51,765 nucleotides of DNA from Firmicutes bacterium CAG:534. GTDB lineage: Bacteria > Bacillota > Clostridia > Lachnospirales > Lachnospiraceae. Positions 35,085 through 43,733 of this stretch are shown piece by piece. The stretch covers positions 29,258-81,022 of the forward strand of contig FR894541.1 in the NCBI GenBank assembly GCA_000436115.1, given 5' to 3'. Numbering within the stretch: the first letter of the stretch is position 1; every line of letters begins with the position of its first letter. Position numbers and translations under genes: made by a program. A model generated the notes under the pieces. That model saw only the letters and a list, made by a program, of their open reading frames with translations. It was not told the DNA's origin and did not search any database.

Positions 35085-36266
35085 TGTAACGTTACGGTTA
35101 GAAATGATAGTTTTGTTATCGACCTGGAAGCTGTCTCCATCTTCCACAATGCAGATCATGGTTTTGCCGGTATTAAGCCGGATCTCATTTCCGTCATCAT
35201 CATAATAACGCGTTGCGCTGTAATCGGATGTTTTTTCCCAGGTTACATGAATGCCTTTTCCGTTTGTAAAGTACCAACCGTCCCTGGTTGTGTCATGGCA
35301 CTGAAATGCCAGATAGCCCTTTTGATCCCTCACTTCATAATAAGTGTTTTGAATGATCAAATTTTTGAAGGTAAGCTGTTCGTTGTTGGCCGTGTCAAGG
35401 TGCGGCCCTTCCACATCTCCGGATAAATGCTGATAACGGTCATAAAGTCCGGTTTCTTCATTGTAAAGGAAATAACAGTTGGTGATCGGGTAAGCCAGAG
35501 ACATATCAACTTTGCCTGCGGAAATGGCATCAGGATATTGCTCCAGGGTATTCGGATCACTGTCAGCGGAATAAAGGAAATGCTGGGCATCTGCATAATC
35601 TGCACGATATTCCTTGGGATATTCCAGCCGTTCCATAGCCTTCTGGATGCGTTCCCCGTCGGTAAACATACAGTCCGTGTCATTTTTGGCAGGGCTTTGG
35701 AAGTAATAGGCTTCGTTGGAGAGACAGTCAATGTTCTGGGTGTCCTTTCGGGCAACCAGGTCATCAATATAAAAGGGGCCGCCAAAGTGGACATAGATGG
35801 CATCCCATTCAAAAGACCAGTAGATGAAGTAATCGCGGCTGCTCCGAATATTTCCTATTTTATCCATGCCTTCCCAGTCTTCAAAAATTGCCATCAGACG
35901 GGTCATAGTTGCTTCTACATTACATTCATAGAGAACGCCCGCTTTAGACAGGCCGTAATAGCTGGCGGTTTTGGAATTGGGGATCATGACGGCAATAGGG
36001 CGCGTGTTTGCCACATCCTCATCAACCCATTCGCCTGTCAGACGGCTTCTAGCCATCCCTTCCCGGGGAGGCATGTCATCTGCCTGGCTTTGTTCTGCGG
36101 AAGCTTCATCTTCCTCAGTAGGAAAAAGCTCTGCGTCCTGTGTTTCCACAGGAAGCAGAGTTTCGTTTACCTCTAAGTCGGATGAGCTGTCCTTTTTGCC
36201 ACAGCCGGAGAACAACATAGCAGCAGATGCTGCAAGCCCCAGCAATAGCAGTAAATTTTTTTTCAT
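35070..36266 (-). CDS. DUF3048 lipoprotein (YerB-like), copy 2
   Basis: A 398-residue surface lipoprotein, signal KKNLLLLLGLAASAAMLFSGC. The conserved body has the tract ANTRPIAVMIPNSKTASYYG, NIRSSRDYFIYWSFEWDAIYV and KGYLAFQCHDTTRDGWYF. The DUF3048 family (YerB in Bacillus) has no established function. The ATG at 36266 is used, since GAGGTG lies just upstream; an ATG at 36278 is in frame. It follows the paralogue 36286-37455 by 19 bases; the two are a tandem duplication, closer in the C-terminal half. Confidence 0.88.
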   Translation of the reverse strand: MKKNLLLLLGLAASAAMLFSGCGKKDSSSDLEVNETLLPVETQDAELFPTEEDEASAEQSQADDMPPREGMARSRLTGEWVDEDVANTRPIAVMIPNSKTASYYGLSKAGVLYECNVEATMTRLMAIFEDWEGMDKIGNIRSSRDYFIYWSFEWDAIYVHFGGPFYIDDLVARKDTQNIDCLSNEAYYFQSPAKNDTDCMFTDGERIQKAMERLEYPKEYRADYADAQHFLYSADSDPNTLEQYPDAISAGKVDMSLAYPITNCYFLYNEETGLYDRYQHLSGDVEGPHLDTANNEQLTFKNLIIQNTYYEVRDQKGYLAFQCHDTTRDGWYFTNGKGIHVTWEKTSDYSATRYYDDDGNEIRLNTGKTMICIVEDGDSFQVDNKTIISNRNVTQNKE

Positions 36267-36285
36267 AAGACACCTCATATTGTAT

Positions 36286-37455
36286 TTATGAGAAGGAGTT
36301 TCCGTTGATGCTTATGCTGTCTCCGTCCTCAACAATACAGATCATTGTTTTACCAGTATTGAGACTGATTTCGTTTCCGTTATCATCATAATATTTGGTG
36401 GGCTCGTAATCGGCTGTTTTTTTCCAGTTTACATGAATTGCTTTTCCGTTTGTGAAGTAATAACCATCCCGTGTGGTATCATGATCCTGGAAAGCCAGAT
36501 AACCCTTCTGATCTCTTACTTCATAATAAGTAAACTGAACCAGAACATTCTTAAATGCAAGCTGCTGATTATCGTTGGCAGCATCCACATCAGGATTGCC
36601 GTACATATAGCGATAATAGAGACCATCCTCTGCATTGTAGGTAAAGGAGGTCTTGGTAATGGGATATGCAGGGCTTAAATCGATCTCTGTTGCCTCAATG
36701 CTGTCGCTGTAATCGGAAAGTGTATTTGGCTCCTTGCTGGAAGCAAATTTAAAGTGGTCAGGCTGATAGAGATCTTCGCGGTAAGTCTTGGAGTAATCAA
36801 ATTTTGTAATAGCGCTGTTAATCCCCTCTGCGCTGGCGTATGCATTCTGAGGAGCGGATTTATCTGTTGCACGGAAAAATGCATTTTCAAATAATCCTAC
36901 CTTTCCGCCGTCGCCATAGGTACATCCCGTGATGTTGTTGGTGGTATCCTGCTCGATAATATTACTGATGTAGAAGGGGCCGCCAAAATGGACATAAATG
37001 GCATCCCACTCCAAAGCCCAGTAAACAAAGTAATCACGGCAGCTTCTTACATTTCCGATCCGGTCAAGGCTTTCCCAGTCCTTGATCACTGCCATGCTTC
37101 GGGTGATCTTACCTTCCACGGGACATTCATAAAGAATATCTGCCTTGGAAAGATTATAATGAGGAAGGGCGCTGGAATCGTTAGGGGTCATGACCGCAAT
37201 GGGACGTGCGTTTTCAAGGCTGCCGTCAATCCATTCGCCTGTTAGAGGGCTGCGTACCATTCCTTCTTCCGGGGGAGCTTCATCCTCCGCGGCGGTATCT
37301 TCAGCTTCTACAGTATCTTCCACCTGCTTTTCAGGCTGGGCTTCTACGATAGGTTCCACAATAGGCTGAATAGTTTCTTCCGTGTCCTTGCCGCATCCAA
37401 ACAGCAACAGGGATGAGGACAGGGCTGCAAGAAAGAAAACCTGCAATTTTGTCAT
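36286..37455 (-). CDS. DUF3048 lipoprotein (YerB-like), copy 1
   Basis: A 389-residue lipoprotein with lipobox LLLFGC, then an acidic linker rich in Glu and Thr, and the DUF3048 body (ENARPIAVMTPNDSSALPHY, NVRSCRDYFVYWALEWDAIYV, KGYLAFQDHDTTRDGYYF). The start at 37455 follows GAGGATG; the ATG at 37479 has no ribosome site. First gene of a two-gene operon with a paralogue. Function unknown; the family is restricted mainly to Firmicutes and is exported. Confidence 0.88.
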   Translation of the reverse strand: MTKLQVFFLAALSSSLLLFGCGKDTEETIQPIVEPIVEAQPEKQVEDTVEAEDTAAEDEAPPEEGMVRSPLTGEWIDGSLENARPIAVMTPNDSSALPHYNLSKADILYECPVEGKITRSMAVIKDWESLDRIGNVRSCRDYFVYWALEWDAIYVHFGGPFYISNIIEQDTTNNITGCTYGDGGKVGLFENAFFRATDKSAPQNAYASAEGINSAITKFDYSKTYREDLYQPDHFKFASSKEPNTLSDYSDSIEATEIDLSPAYPITKTSFTYNAEDGLYYRYMYGNPDVDAANDNQQLAFKNVLVQFTYYEVRDQKGYLAFQDHDTTRDGYYFTNGKAIHVNWKKTADYEPTKYYDDNGNEISLNTGKTMICIVEDGDSISINGNSFS

Positions 37456-37486
37456 CAGTACATCCTCGCTTTCGTTCATAAAAAAT

Positions 37487-37507
37487 GGTGATTAAAAGGT
37501 AATCACC
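37487..37507 (-). promoter_or_regulatory. 5'-terminal hairpin of the DUF3048 transcript
   Basis: GGTGATTA / TAATCACC with a five-base loop forms an 8-bp stem. It lies just downstream of the predicted start site on the minus strand, so it would sit at the extreme 5' end of the mRNA, as leader hairpins that protect mRNA from 5' decay do. A DNA operator role is an alternative. Confidence 0.55.
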
Positions 37508-37515
37508 CGAAGTTC

Positions 37516-37544
37516 ATTATAGCATATATGCACCTGACCGTCAC
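37516..37544 (-). promoter_or_regulatory. Promoter of the DUF3048 operon
   Basis: On the minus strand, a perfect TATAAT (37516-37521) preceded by TGC gives an extended -10. A -35-like GTGACG lies 17 bases further upstream. Start of transcription would be near 37509. Confidence 0.65.
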
Positions 37545-37601
37545 TAGCATTTTATGTAAAAAGTTATACAAAAATATTAAGAAAATATTACGGGCAAACG
37601 G

Positions 37602-37622
37602 AAGTATTTCCAGGAAATACTT
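37602..37622. promoter_or_regulatory. Perfect palindrome overlapping the rmlD promoter
   Basis: Arms AAGTATTTC and GAAATACTT around CAG make a 21-base perfect inverted repeat. Its right end overlaps the -35 TTGTGT (37621-37626). A repressor bound here would block the promoter. Confidence 0.6.
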
Positions 37623-37649
37623 GTGTAAAACGGATTTACAGGGTACAAT
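37621..37649 (+). promoter_or_regulatory. Promoter of the nucleotide-sugar cluster
   Basis: TTGTGT (37621-37626), 17-base spacer, TACAAT (37644-37649). About 20 bases before the ribosome site AAGGAAG. Confidence 0.6.
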
Positions 37650-37676
37650 AGGAAACAGATTAAGAAAGGAAGAACA

Positions 37677-38528
37677 ATGAAAATGAAAAAGATCATTGTG
37701 ACAGGCTGTAACGGACAGTTAGGACGTGCGATCAACCTTGAACTGCAGGGAAACAGCGAGATCGAATTTGTAAATACGGATGTAGCTGAGCTTGATATTA
37801 CCAACATAGACAAGGTCCTTGAGCTGGCCAGACAGGTAAAGCCTTATGCGATCATTAACTGTGCAGCCCATACGGCGGTAGATGCCTGTGAAGGCGATGT
37901 AGACAACGCTTACAGGATCAATGCTATCGGGCCAAGGAATTTAAGTATTGCGGCAACGGAAACGGGAGCAAAGATGATCCATGTTTCTACAGACTATGTG
38001 TTTGACGGAAAGGGGACAAGACCCTATCTTGAATTTGACAGGCCAAACCCTCAGGGAGTTTATGGAGAAACAAAGCTTGCCGGGGAAAATATGGTCAAAG
38101 ATTTTGCGGACAGGTATTTTATCTTCAGAACGGCATGGCTTTATGGCGATGGCAAAAATTTTGTAAAAACTATGCTCAGATTATCTGAAGATCATGATCA
38201 GGTCAGGGTAGTCCGGGATCAGGTGGGAAGCCCTACTAGTACCAAGGAGCTTGCCGGAGTCATTGCTCACCTGCTCTTTACAGAAAATTACGGATTATTC
38301 CATGCTACCTGTGAAGGAAGCTGTTCCTGGGCAGATTTTTCCAGAGAAATATTCCGCCTGGCAGGAAAGCCCACAGAGGTAGTTGGAATTACAACCGAGG
38401 AGTTTGGTGCAAAAGCGCCCAGACCTGCCTATTCCATTTTGGAAAATTATATGCTGAAGCTTACAACAGATTACAGATTTGCAGATTGGCATGACGCCAT
38501 TGCATTATATATGAAGGAATTACTTTAA
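37677..38528 (+). CDS. rfbD: dTDP-4-dehydrorhamnose reductase (RmlD-like)
   Basis: A 283-residue NAD(P)-binding enzyme of the RmlD/extended SDR family. The Rossmann start IIVTGCNGQLGRAINLEL, active Tyr/Lys in GVYGETKLAGE near residue 128 and the FRTAWLYGDGKNFV block near 150 are typical. It makes dTDP-L-rhamnose in the last step, but rmlA, B and C are not in the window, so other 4-keto sugar reduction is possible. Stop TAA overlaps the next ATG (TAATG). Confidence 0.88.
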   Translation: MKMKKIIVTGCNGQLGRAINLELQGNSEIEFVNTDVAELDITNIDKVLELARQVKPYAIINCAAHTAVDACEGDVDNAYRINAIGPRNLSIAATETGAKMIHVSTDYVFDGKGTRPYLEFDRPNPQGVYGETKLAGENMVKDFADRYFIFRTAWLYGDGKNFVKTMLRLSEDHDQVRVVRDQVGSPTSTKELAGVIAHLLFTENYGLFHATCEGSCSWADFSREIFRLAGKPTEVVGITTEEFGAKAPRPAYSILENYMLKLTTDYRFADWHDAIALYMKELL

Positions 38529-38986
38529 TGGAGTTTATTACGGAATTATTGCATAATCGGATTTTCGTGTCGGCGGCACTGGGATGGATGGTTGCCCAGG
38601 TGCTCAAAACCATAATCCATATGATCCTGACCAAGCAGTTTGTAGCGGAGAGAATGGTTGGAAGCGGCGGAATGCCCAGCTCCCATTCCGCAACGGTATG
38701 CGCACTGGCAACTGCAACCGGTATGGAATGCGGCGCCGGAAGTTCGGAATTTGCGATCACCATTATGCTGGCGATCATTGTGATGTATGACGCCATGGGA
38801 GTCCGCAGGGAGACCGGCAAGCAGGGAAGAGTGCTGAACGAGATGCTGGAGATCTTTACCAATATGGGAAAAGAGATCAGCCCTGAAAAGAGGCTGAAGG
38901 AATTTGTAGGTCATACGCCTCTTCAGGTTCTGATGGGAGCAATCCTGGGGATTGCCATTGCAGTTATTTTGGGAATTTGGATGTAA
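38528..38986 (+). CDS. DUF212/divergent PAP2 family membrane protein
   Basis: A 152-residue membrane protein with about four hydrophobic helices. GSGGMPSSHSATVCALA near residue 45 is the PSSHS motif of the DUF212 (divergent PAP2, YuiD-like) family, and YDAMGVRRETGKQGRVLN near 88 the second conserved block. The fold is related to phosphatidic acid phosphatases, suggesting undecaprenyl- or lipid-phosphate work, but activity is unproven. It is coupled to the upstream reductase by a one-base overlap. Confidence 0.85.
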   Translation: MEFITELLHNRIFVSAALGWMVAQVLKTIIHMILTKQFVAERMVGSGGMPSSHSATVCALATATGMECGAGSSEFAITIMLAIIVMYDAMGVRRETGKQGRVLNEMLEIFTNMGKEISPEKRLKEFVGHTPLQVLMGAILGIAIAVILGIWM

Positions 38987-39019
38987 CAGAAGGAAATCAT
39001 AAGCAAAAGGAGAATTAAT

Positions 39020-40081
39020 ATGCAGAAAAAAGCATTGATCACAGGTATTACAGGGCAGGATGGTTCTTATCTGGCTGAGTTTTTGTTAGAGCAGGGATAT
39101 GAGGTACATGGACTGGTGCGCAGACACAGTATCAGCAATACTTCCAGGATCGATCATATCCTTCAATCCGAGTATAATAAGGTGAAATTTTTCCTGCACT
39201 ATGCAGATACCACAGATTCCAGCAATCTGATGAGACTGATTGCAGATATCCGCCCGGATGAGGTTTATAATCTGGCAGCACAGTCTCATGTAGGCGTGTC
39301 TTTTGAGGTACCCGAGTACACGGCAGAAGCAACAGGCGTCAGCACCTTAAAGCTTCTGGAGGCTATCCGGGTAAACGGTGGAAACTGCAGATATTACCAG
39401 GCGTCTACTTCAGAGCTTTTTGGAGGACTGCCGGAAACAGCACCCCAAAGTGAAGCAACTCCTTTTTATCCCAAGAGCCCTTATGGTGTGGCAAAGCTTT
39501 ATTCTTACTGGATCACGGTAAACTACAGGGAATCCTACAATATGTTTGCATGCAACGGTATTCTGTTTAACCATGAATCCCCCAGAAGAGGAGAGAATTT
39601 TGTAACCAGAAAGATCACCCTTGCCATTGCAAATATCATTGCCGGAAAGCAGGAAAAGCTTTCTCTTGGAAACCTGAATGCTAAGAGAGACTGGGGCTTT
39701 GCAGGAGATTATGTAAAAGGTATGTGGATGATGCTCCAGCAGGATACTCCGGGGGATTATGTGCTGGCGACCAATGAGACACATACGGTAAGAGAATTTG
39801 TAGAAGCTGCATTCCAGGAGCTGGGAATTTCCATCAAATGGGAAGGAACCGGTGTGAATGAAAAGGGATATGATGCAGAAAGCGGCCGGCTGCTGGTAGA
39901 TGTAAATCCTGAGTTTTACCGTCCTGCGGAAGTGGAATTTTTGTGGGGCAATGCGGCAAAGGCTGAAAAGGAACTTGGATGGAAGAGAAATGTTGACTTC
40001 CACGGCCTGGTTGCAATGATGATGGATGCTGACCTGAAGGAAATTGCAGGATTAAGCTGCAAGGAGTACAAGGACAAATAA
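39020..40081 (+). CDS. gmd: GDP-mannose 4,6-dehydratase
   Basis: A 353-residue extended SDR. KALITGITGQDGSYLAEFL is the nucleotide-binding start, ASTSELFGG near 130 and SPYGVAKLYSYWITVNYRES near 153 hold the catalytic Tyr/Lys, and FNHESPRRGENFVTRKI the substrate-binding region. It converts GDP-D-mannose to the 4-keto-6-deoxy sugar used by Fcl, 1.7 kb downstream. RBS AAAGGAG before the ATG. Confidence 0.97.
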   Translation: MQKKALITGITGQDGSYLAEFLLEQGYEVHGLVRRHSISNTSRIDHILQSEYNKVKFFLHYADTTDSSNLMRLIADIRPDEVYNLAAQSHVGVSFEVPEYTAEATGVSTLKLLEAIRVNGGNCRYYQASTSELFGGLPETAPQSEATPFYPKSPYGVAKLYSYWITVNYRESYNMFACNGILFNHESPRRGENFVTRKITLAIANIIAGKQEKLSLGNLNAKRDWGFAGDYVKGMWMMLQQDTPGDYVLATNETHTVREFVEAAFQELGISIKWEGTGVNEKGYDAESGRLLVDVNPEFYRPAEVEFLWGNAAKAEKELGWKRNVDFHGLVAMMMDADLKEIAGLSCKEYKDK

Positions 40082-40082
40082 A

Positions 40083-41750
40083 ATGATTTCCGTGATTTTG
40101 ATCTGGCTTTATATCATGTTAACCTGTTATATCATTGGCTTTGCGGCAGTCAAAGCCATGGCAGGGTCTGCAGATTTTAAGGCGGGGAGAGAAATCTCAT
40201 ATTTATATGCAGGAATTGGAGCAGTGACGGTGTATGCCCAGATTTTCAGTATCTTCTGGAAAGTTGGACTGGTGGCAAATCTGGTACTGCTCTTTGTCTG
40301 TATTTTATGCCTGATCTGCTTTCGGAAGCAGTATGCAAAGCAGCTTCAGACCCTGCGGCTTACCATTACTCCGGGAAGAATTCTTCCGCTTGCAGCGTTA
40401 TTTCTTTTGTTTGCTTATGGAAGCAGCATGGGAGTGATCCATTATGATACCAGTCTGTATCATGCGCAGAGTATCCGGTGGATCGAGGAATATGGAATTG
40501 TTCCGGGACTTGGAAATTTACATAGCAGGCTGGCATATAACAGTGCATCCTTCTGTCTTTCCGCACTGTACAGCATGGCCTTTCTGGGCGGGCAGTCTTT
40601 TCACTGCGTCGCAGGCCTTCTGGCCTTCTGGCTGTCGGTAAGCTGTTTGAAGGTCTTTTCCAGGCAGCGGCTGAAAAAGCCGCAGCTTTCAGATCTGGTA
40701 AGGCTTTTGGGAATCTATTATCTTCTGAATATTTTTGATGAAATGGTATCTCCGGCATCGGATTATTTTATGGTGCTTCTGACCTTCTTTCTGGTGATCA
40801 GGTGGTTGGAGCTGTCTGAGGAGAGGGAGGAGTCTTATTTACCATACGCCATGCTGTGTGTGCTTGCAGTGGTGATCGTCAGTGTAAAGCTGTCAGGTGC
40901 ACTTTTACTTCTTTTTGTGTGGAAACCGGCGTGGATGCTGATCCGGCAAAGAAAAGGAAAGGATATTTTGAAATTTATTGGGATCGGCGCCGGCGCTTTT
41001 CTGCCGTTTCTGATCCGAAATGTCATTCTTTCAGGGTGGCTTTTGTATCCTTTTACCTTTATAGATCTTTTTTCCTTTGATTTTAAAATTCCCAGAGGGA
41101 TGGCGGAGTATGATGCCAGAGAGATCAAGGTATATGGAAGAGGGTTTACGGATGTGACGGAATACGGCAGACCGTTTGCCAGCTGGTTCCCGGAATATTT
41201 TGCAAAGCTGGATGGAATCAATAAGATATTTCTGATCCTGGCGGTAAGCGGACTTCTGGTATGGATCCTGCTGGCATTATGGGCCTTAATCAAGAAAAAA
41301 AAGGAGCTGAAGGATCCGCTCTTTGTGGCAGGGATCCTGAACTGCTGTTTTCTGTTCTGGCTTTTCAGTGCGCCGCTGATCCGATATGGCTGTGTGTTTT
41401 TGTGGCTTGCGGCTGTGCTTCCATGGGGGCTGCTTTATTTAAGGATCAGTCCGCAGACAGACCGCTTTCGTTTATATTTTGTCATGGTATGTCTGCTAGG
41501 AGCCTATAAGGCGGGAGCCTTTGGAAGAGAGCTTTTGGATACGGCAACTGCCAGATACCTTGTATTTCAAAAGGATTACGAGAATTATGAAACGATCTCC
41601 TATGAACTGCATGGATATACTTTTTATTATCCCAGGGAGGGAGACAGAACAGGATATGAGGATTTCCCCTCTTCCCCGGCAAAGGCTGAGGACATTTTCA
41701 GAGGGAATACCATAGAAGAGGGCTTTCGGGATGTACTTCATTCCAAATAG
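40083..41750 (+). CDS. Polytopic membrane protein of the glycan cluster (LIC_10190-like)
   Basis: A 555-residue protein with about 12-13 membrane segments. The block GVIHYDTSLYHAQSIRWIEE then YGIVPGLGNLHSRLAYNSAS near residue 120 is the hallmark of LIC_10190-family proteins and resembles GT-C glycosyltransferases, with an acidic residue in the first periplasmic loop. The C-terminus (about 500-555) is soluble. It sits between gmd and fcl, so I infer that it transfers or polymerises a fucose-type sugar at the membrane; its true substrate is unknown. Confidence 0.78.
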   Translation: MISVILIWLYIMLTCYIIGFAAVKAMAGSADFKAGREISYLYAGIGAVTVYAQIFSIFWKVGLVANLVLLFVCILCLICFRKQYAKQLQTLRLTITPGRILPLAALFLLFAYGSSMGVIHYDTSLYHAQSIRWIEEYGIVPGLGNLHSRLAYNSASFCLSALYSMAFLGGQSFHCVAGLLAFWLSVSCLKVFSRQRLKKPQLSDLVRLLGIYYLLNIFDEMVSPASDYFMVLLTFFLVIRWLELSEEREESYLPYAMLCVLAVVIVSVKLSGALLLLFVWKPAWMLIRQRKGKDILKFIGIGAGAFLPFLIRNVILSGWLLYPFTFIDLFSFDFKIPRGMAEYDAREIKVYGRGFTDVTEYGRPFASWFPEYFAKLDGINKIFLILAVSGLLVWILLALWALIKKKKELKDPLFVAGILNCCFLFWLFSAPLIRYGCVFLWLAAVLPWGLLYLRISPQTDRFRLYFVMVCLLGAYKAGAFGRELLDTATARYLVFQKDYENYETISYELHGYTFYYPREGDRTGYEDFPSSPAKAEDIFRGNTIEEGFRDVLHSK

Positions 41751-41806
41751 CCTCAGATAAGAGAAAGGGACAGGAAAGGAGAAGCTCCAAAGGAGCGTAC
41801 AAGGAA

Positions 41807-42748
41807 ATGGAAAAAACAGATAAGATTTATGTGGCAGGACACAGAGGGCTGGTGGGAAGCGCCATTGTCAGAAACCTGAAAGCAAAGGGCTATGAAAATG
41901 TGATCGGGCGTACCCACAAGGAGCTTGATCTGAAGGATCAGGCAGCAGTGAGAGCCTTTTTCGAACAGGAAAAGCCGGATGTTGTAGTGCTGGCAGCAGC
42001 AAAGGTAGGAGGGATCAATGCAAATAATACCACGCCTGCTGATTTTGCATACGAAAACATGCAGATCCAATGTAATGTGATCGAATGCTGTCACAGATAC
42101 CATGTAAAGAAACTGCTGTTCTTGGGCAGCACCTGTATTTATCCCAGAATGGCGCCCCAGCCAATTCCGGAGGACGCACTTTTGACCGGCCCCCTGGAAG
42201 TGACAAATGAAGCCTATGCGATTGCCAAAATTGCAGGACTTGAAATGTGTAAATTCTTTAAGAGACAATATGGAGATGATTTTATCAGCTGTATGCCTAC
42301 AAATCTTTATGGCCCATATGATAATTATGACCTCCAGGGATCACATGTCATGCCTGCAATGATCCGGAAGTTCCATGAGGCAAAGGTTCAGGGAGCACCT
42401 ACGGTTGAACTTTGGGGAACAGGAACACCTCTCCGCGAGTTTCTGTATGTAGATGATATGGCAGATGCCTGCGTATTCCTCCTGGAAAATTATGAAGGAG
42501 AACAGCATGTAAACATTGGAACAGGAAAGGAAGTTACCATTAAGCAGCTTGCAGAGACAGTGAAAAGAGTTGTGGGCTATGAGGGAGAGATCGTATGGAA
42601 TAAGGATATGCCGGACGGTACACCCAGAAAGCTGACGGATGTTACAAAGCTTCACAGCCTTGGATGGAGCCATAAGGTAGAGCTTGAAGAAGGAGTGAAG
42701 CTTGCCTATGATTGGTTTAAAGAGAACGTCCAGGATGCAAGAATGTAA
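41807..42748 (+). CDS. fcl: GDP-L-fucose synthase
   Basis: A 313-residue epimerase-reductase converting the Gmd product to GDP-L-fucose. KIYVAGHRGLVGSAIVRNL is the Rossmann start, LFLGSTCIYPRMAPQPIPE near 105 and NEAYAIAKIAGLEMC near 134 carry Ser and the Tyr/Lys pair, and CMPTNLYGPYDNYD near 164 binds the substrate. Last gene of the cluster, before two stacked hairpins. Gmd plus Fcl implies fucose in surface glycan or S-layer. Confidence 0.97.
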   Translation: MEKTDKIYVAGHRGLVGSAIVRNLKAKGYENVIGRTHKELDLKDQAAVRAFFEQEKPDVVVLAAAKVGGINANNTTPADFAYENMQIQCNVIECCHRYHVKKLLFLGSTCIYPRMAPQPIPEDALLTGPLEVTNEAYAIAKIAGLEMCKFFKRQYGDDFISCMPTNLYGPYDNYDLQGSHVMPAMIRKFHEAKVQGAPTVELWGTGTPLREFLYVDDMADACVFLLENYEGEQHVNIGTGKEVTIKQLAETVKRVVGYEGEIVWNKDMPDGTPRKLTDVTKLHSLGWSHKVELEEGVKLAYDWFKENVQDARM

Positions 42749-42773
42749 AGAAAACGAAAAAATGATATAATTG

Positions 42774-42821
42774 AAAAAAAGAACTTTTAGCACGAGGTGG
42801 CCTGCTAAAAGTTCTTTTTTT
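42774..42821. terminator. Strong terminator after fcl
   Basis: Arms GAACTTTTAGCA (42781-42792) and TGCTAAAAGTTC (42803-42814) are extended by seven A and seven T, a 19-bp perfect stem with ten-base loop. It works in both directions. Confidence 0.93.
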
Positions 42822-42826
42822 ACCAA

Positions 42827-42865
42827 AAATGGTAGGTAAAAACGTTACCTACCATTTGATAGATT
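42827..42865 (+). terminator. Second hairpin directly after the fcl terminator
   Basis: AAATGGTAGGTAA (42827-42839) pairs with TTACCTACCATTT (42845-42857), 13 bp, loop AAACG. A T-rich stretch follows a few bases on (GATAGATTTTTT). It may be a backup terminator or mark the edge of the AT-rich insert. Confidence 0.6.
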
Positions 42866-43106
42866 TTTTCGTAGATTATTTTAATCTAGGAAATACATTT
42901 TTATCAATATATTATTATTTTAACTATATTTAAAACTGAAACTATCTTAAAAACATATAAACTATAACATTTATAAAAATATCTGTCAATAAATATGGCG
43001 TAAAAGGATATAATCTGTCATTTTTTTGTTTGAAATAAATAAAAGGCATTTATAAGTAAGAAAAAGCAAAAATAAAGGGTCACTAAGTGGTCAGAAGGGA
43101 GAGGCT
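42866..43106. other. AT-rich spacer with no recognised gene
   Basis: Strongly AT-rich stretch between the stacked hairpins and the integrase remnant. No ORF, RNA gene or convincing promoter is seen, apart from the AGAAGGGAGAGG ribosome site of the remnant at about 43094-43101. Composition differs visibly from the flanking core genes. Confidence 0.7.
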
Positions 43107-43560
43107 ATGCCAAGAAAAGGCGAAAATATACGCAAGCGAAAAGACGGAAGATGGGAAGGAAGGCTGATTCTCACACTGGAGACCGGAGAAAAGAAGGTAC
43201 GTTCTGTTTATGGACGATCCTATACAGAAGTCAAAAAGAAGATGCTGATAAAAAAAGGCGAGTTATGTACCGTCATTTCCATAGAAGAAAAATCTAAATT
43301 AGTAGGGATTACATTTGGGCAGGCAGCAGAGGAATTTCTTTCTGAAAGCTATTAGACTAAAAAATATTACAAGCGAATGTATCGAACGGGAATTATCATT
43401 TGCCTGTATGACGCTTTCGGAAAGTGTACAAAAAAGTATTTATTCCGTTCTGGATCATATTCTGTCTTATGCAGAGATAAAATATCACTTTTCTAAACCT
43501 ATTATTAAGGTTGTTCAAAAGCGTCAGAAAGATATTCCGAAGTTAATTTTGCAAAAATAA
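43107..43560 (+). pseudogene. Degenerate tyrosine integrase (N-terminal part only)
   Basis: First frame (43107-43355, 82 residues): RKRKDGRWEGRLILTLETGE, then KVRSVYGRSYTEVKKKM, the arm-binding beta-sheet domain of Tn916-like integrases, then the start of the core-binding domain (GITFGQAAEEFLSES) before a stop. A second frame (to 43560) continues NITSECIERELSFACMTLSE then SVQKSIYSVLDHILSYAEIK, a core-binding domain pattern. About 30 residues appear deleted between them with a frameshift, and the catalytic domain (R-H-R-Y) is missing. It marks an old mobile element at this locus. Confidence 0.75.
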
Positions 43561-43623
43561 TTCAAACAGAAGTTACTTTTGCAAAACGGAAGTTAAATTT
43601 GCTATTTACCTTTGCTATTTACC
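43539..43623. repeat. Cluster of short direct repeats after the integrase remnant
   Basis: GAAGTTA[A/C]TTTTGCAAAA occurs at 43539-43556 and 43569-43586, with a shorter copy GAAGTTAAATTTGC at 43589-43602. TTTGCTATTTACC is then tandemly repeated (43598-43610, 43611-43623). The series runs into the 3' end of the remnant reading frame. It resembles the repeated ends of some insertion sequences, but no transposase is present. Confidence 0.7.
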
Positions 43624-43703
43624 CCCAGTTTTACTTATTTGGAAAAAGTATCATTCTAAAAAACATATTACAGGAAAAAACAACAAAATACTTTGAAAAT
43701 CTG

Positions 43704-43733
43704 TTGCAAAAATGACAAACTGCGGCCTAATAT
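43704..43733 (+). promoter_or_regulatory. Promoter of the DUF4143 ATPase gene
   Basis: TTGCAA (43704-43709) and TAATAT (43728-43733), 18 bases apart. The -10 lies in the palindrome at 43726-43745. Confidence 0.55.

Noticed and set aside
35427..36176. 249-codon plus-strand ORF
   Set aside because: Antisense of the DUF3048 lipoprotein; no ribosome site and no motif.
43539..43623. CRISPR array
   Set aside because: Repeats are too few and too short, spacers are not of constant size, and no cas gene is near.
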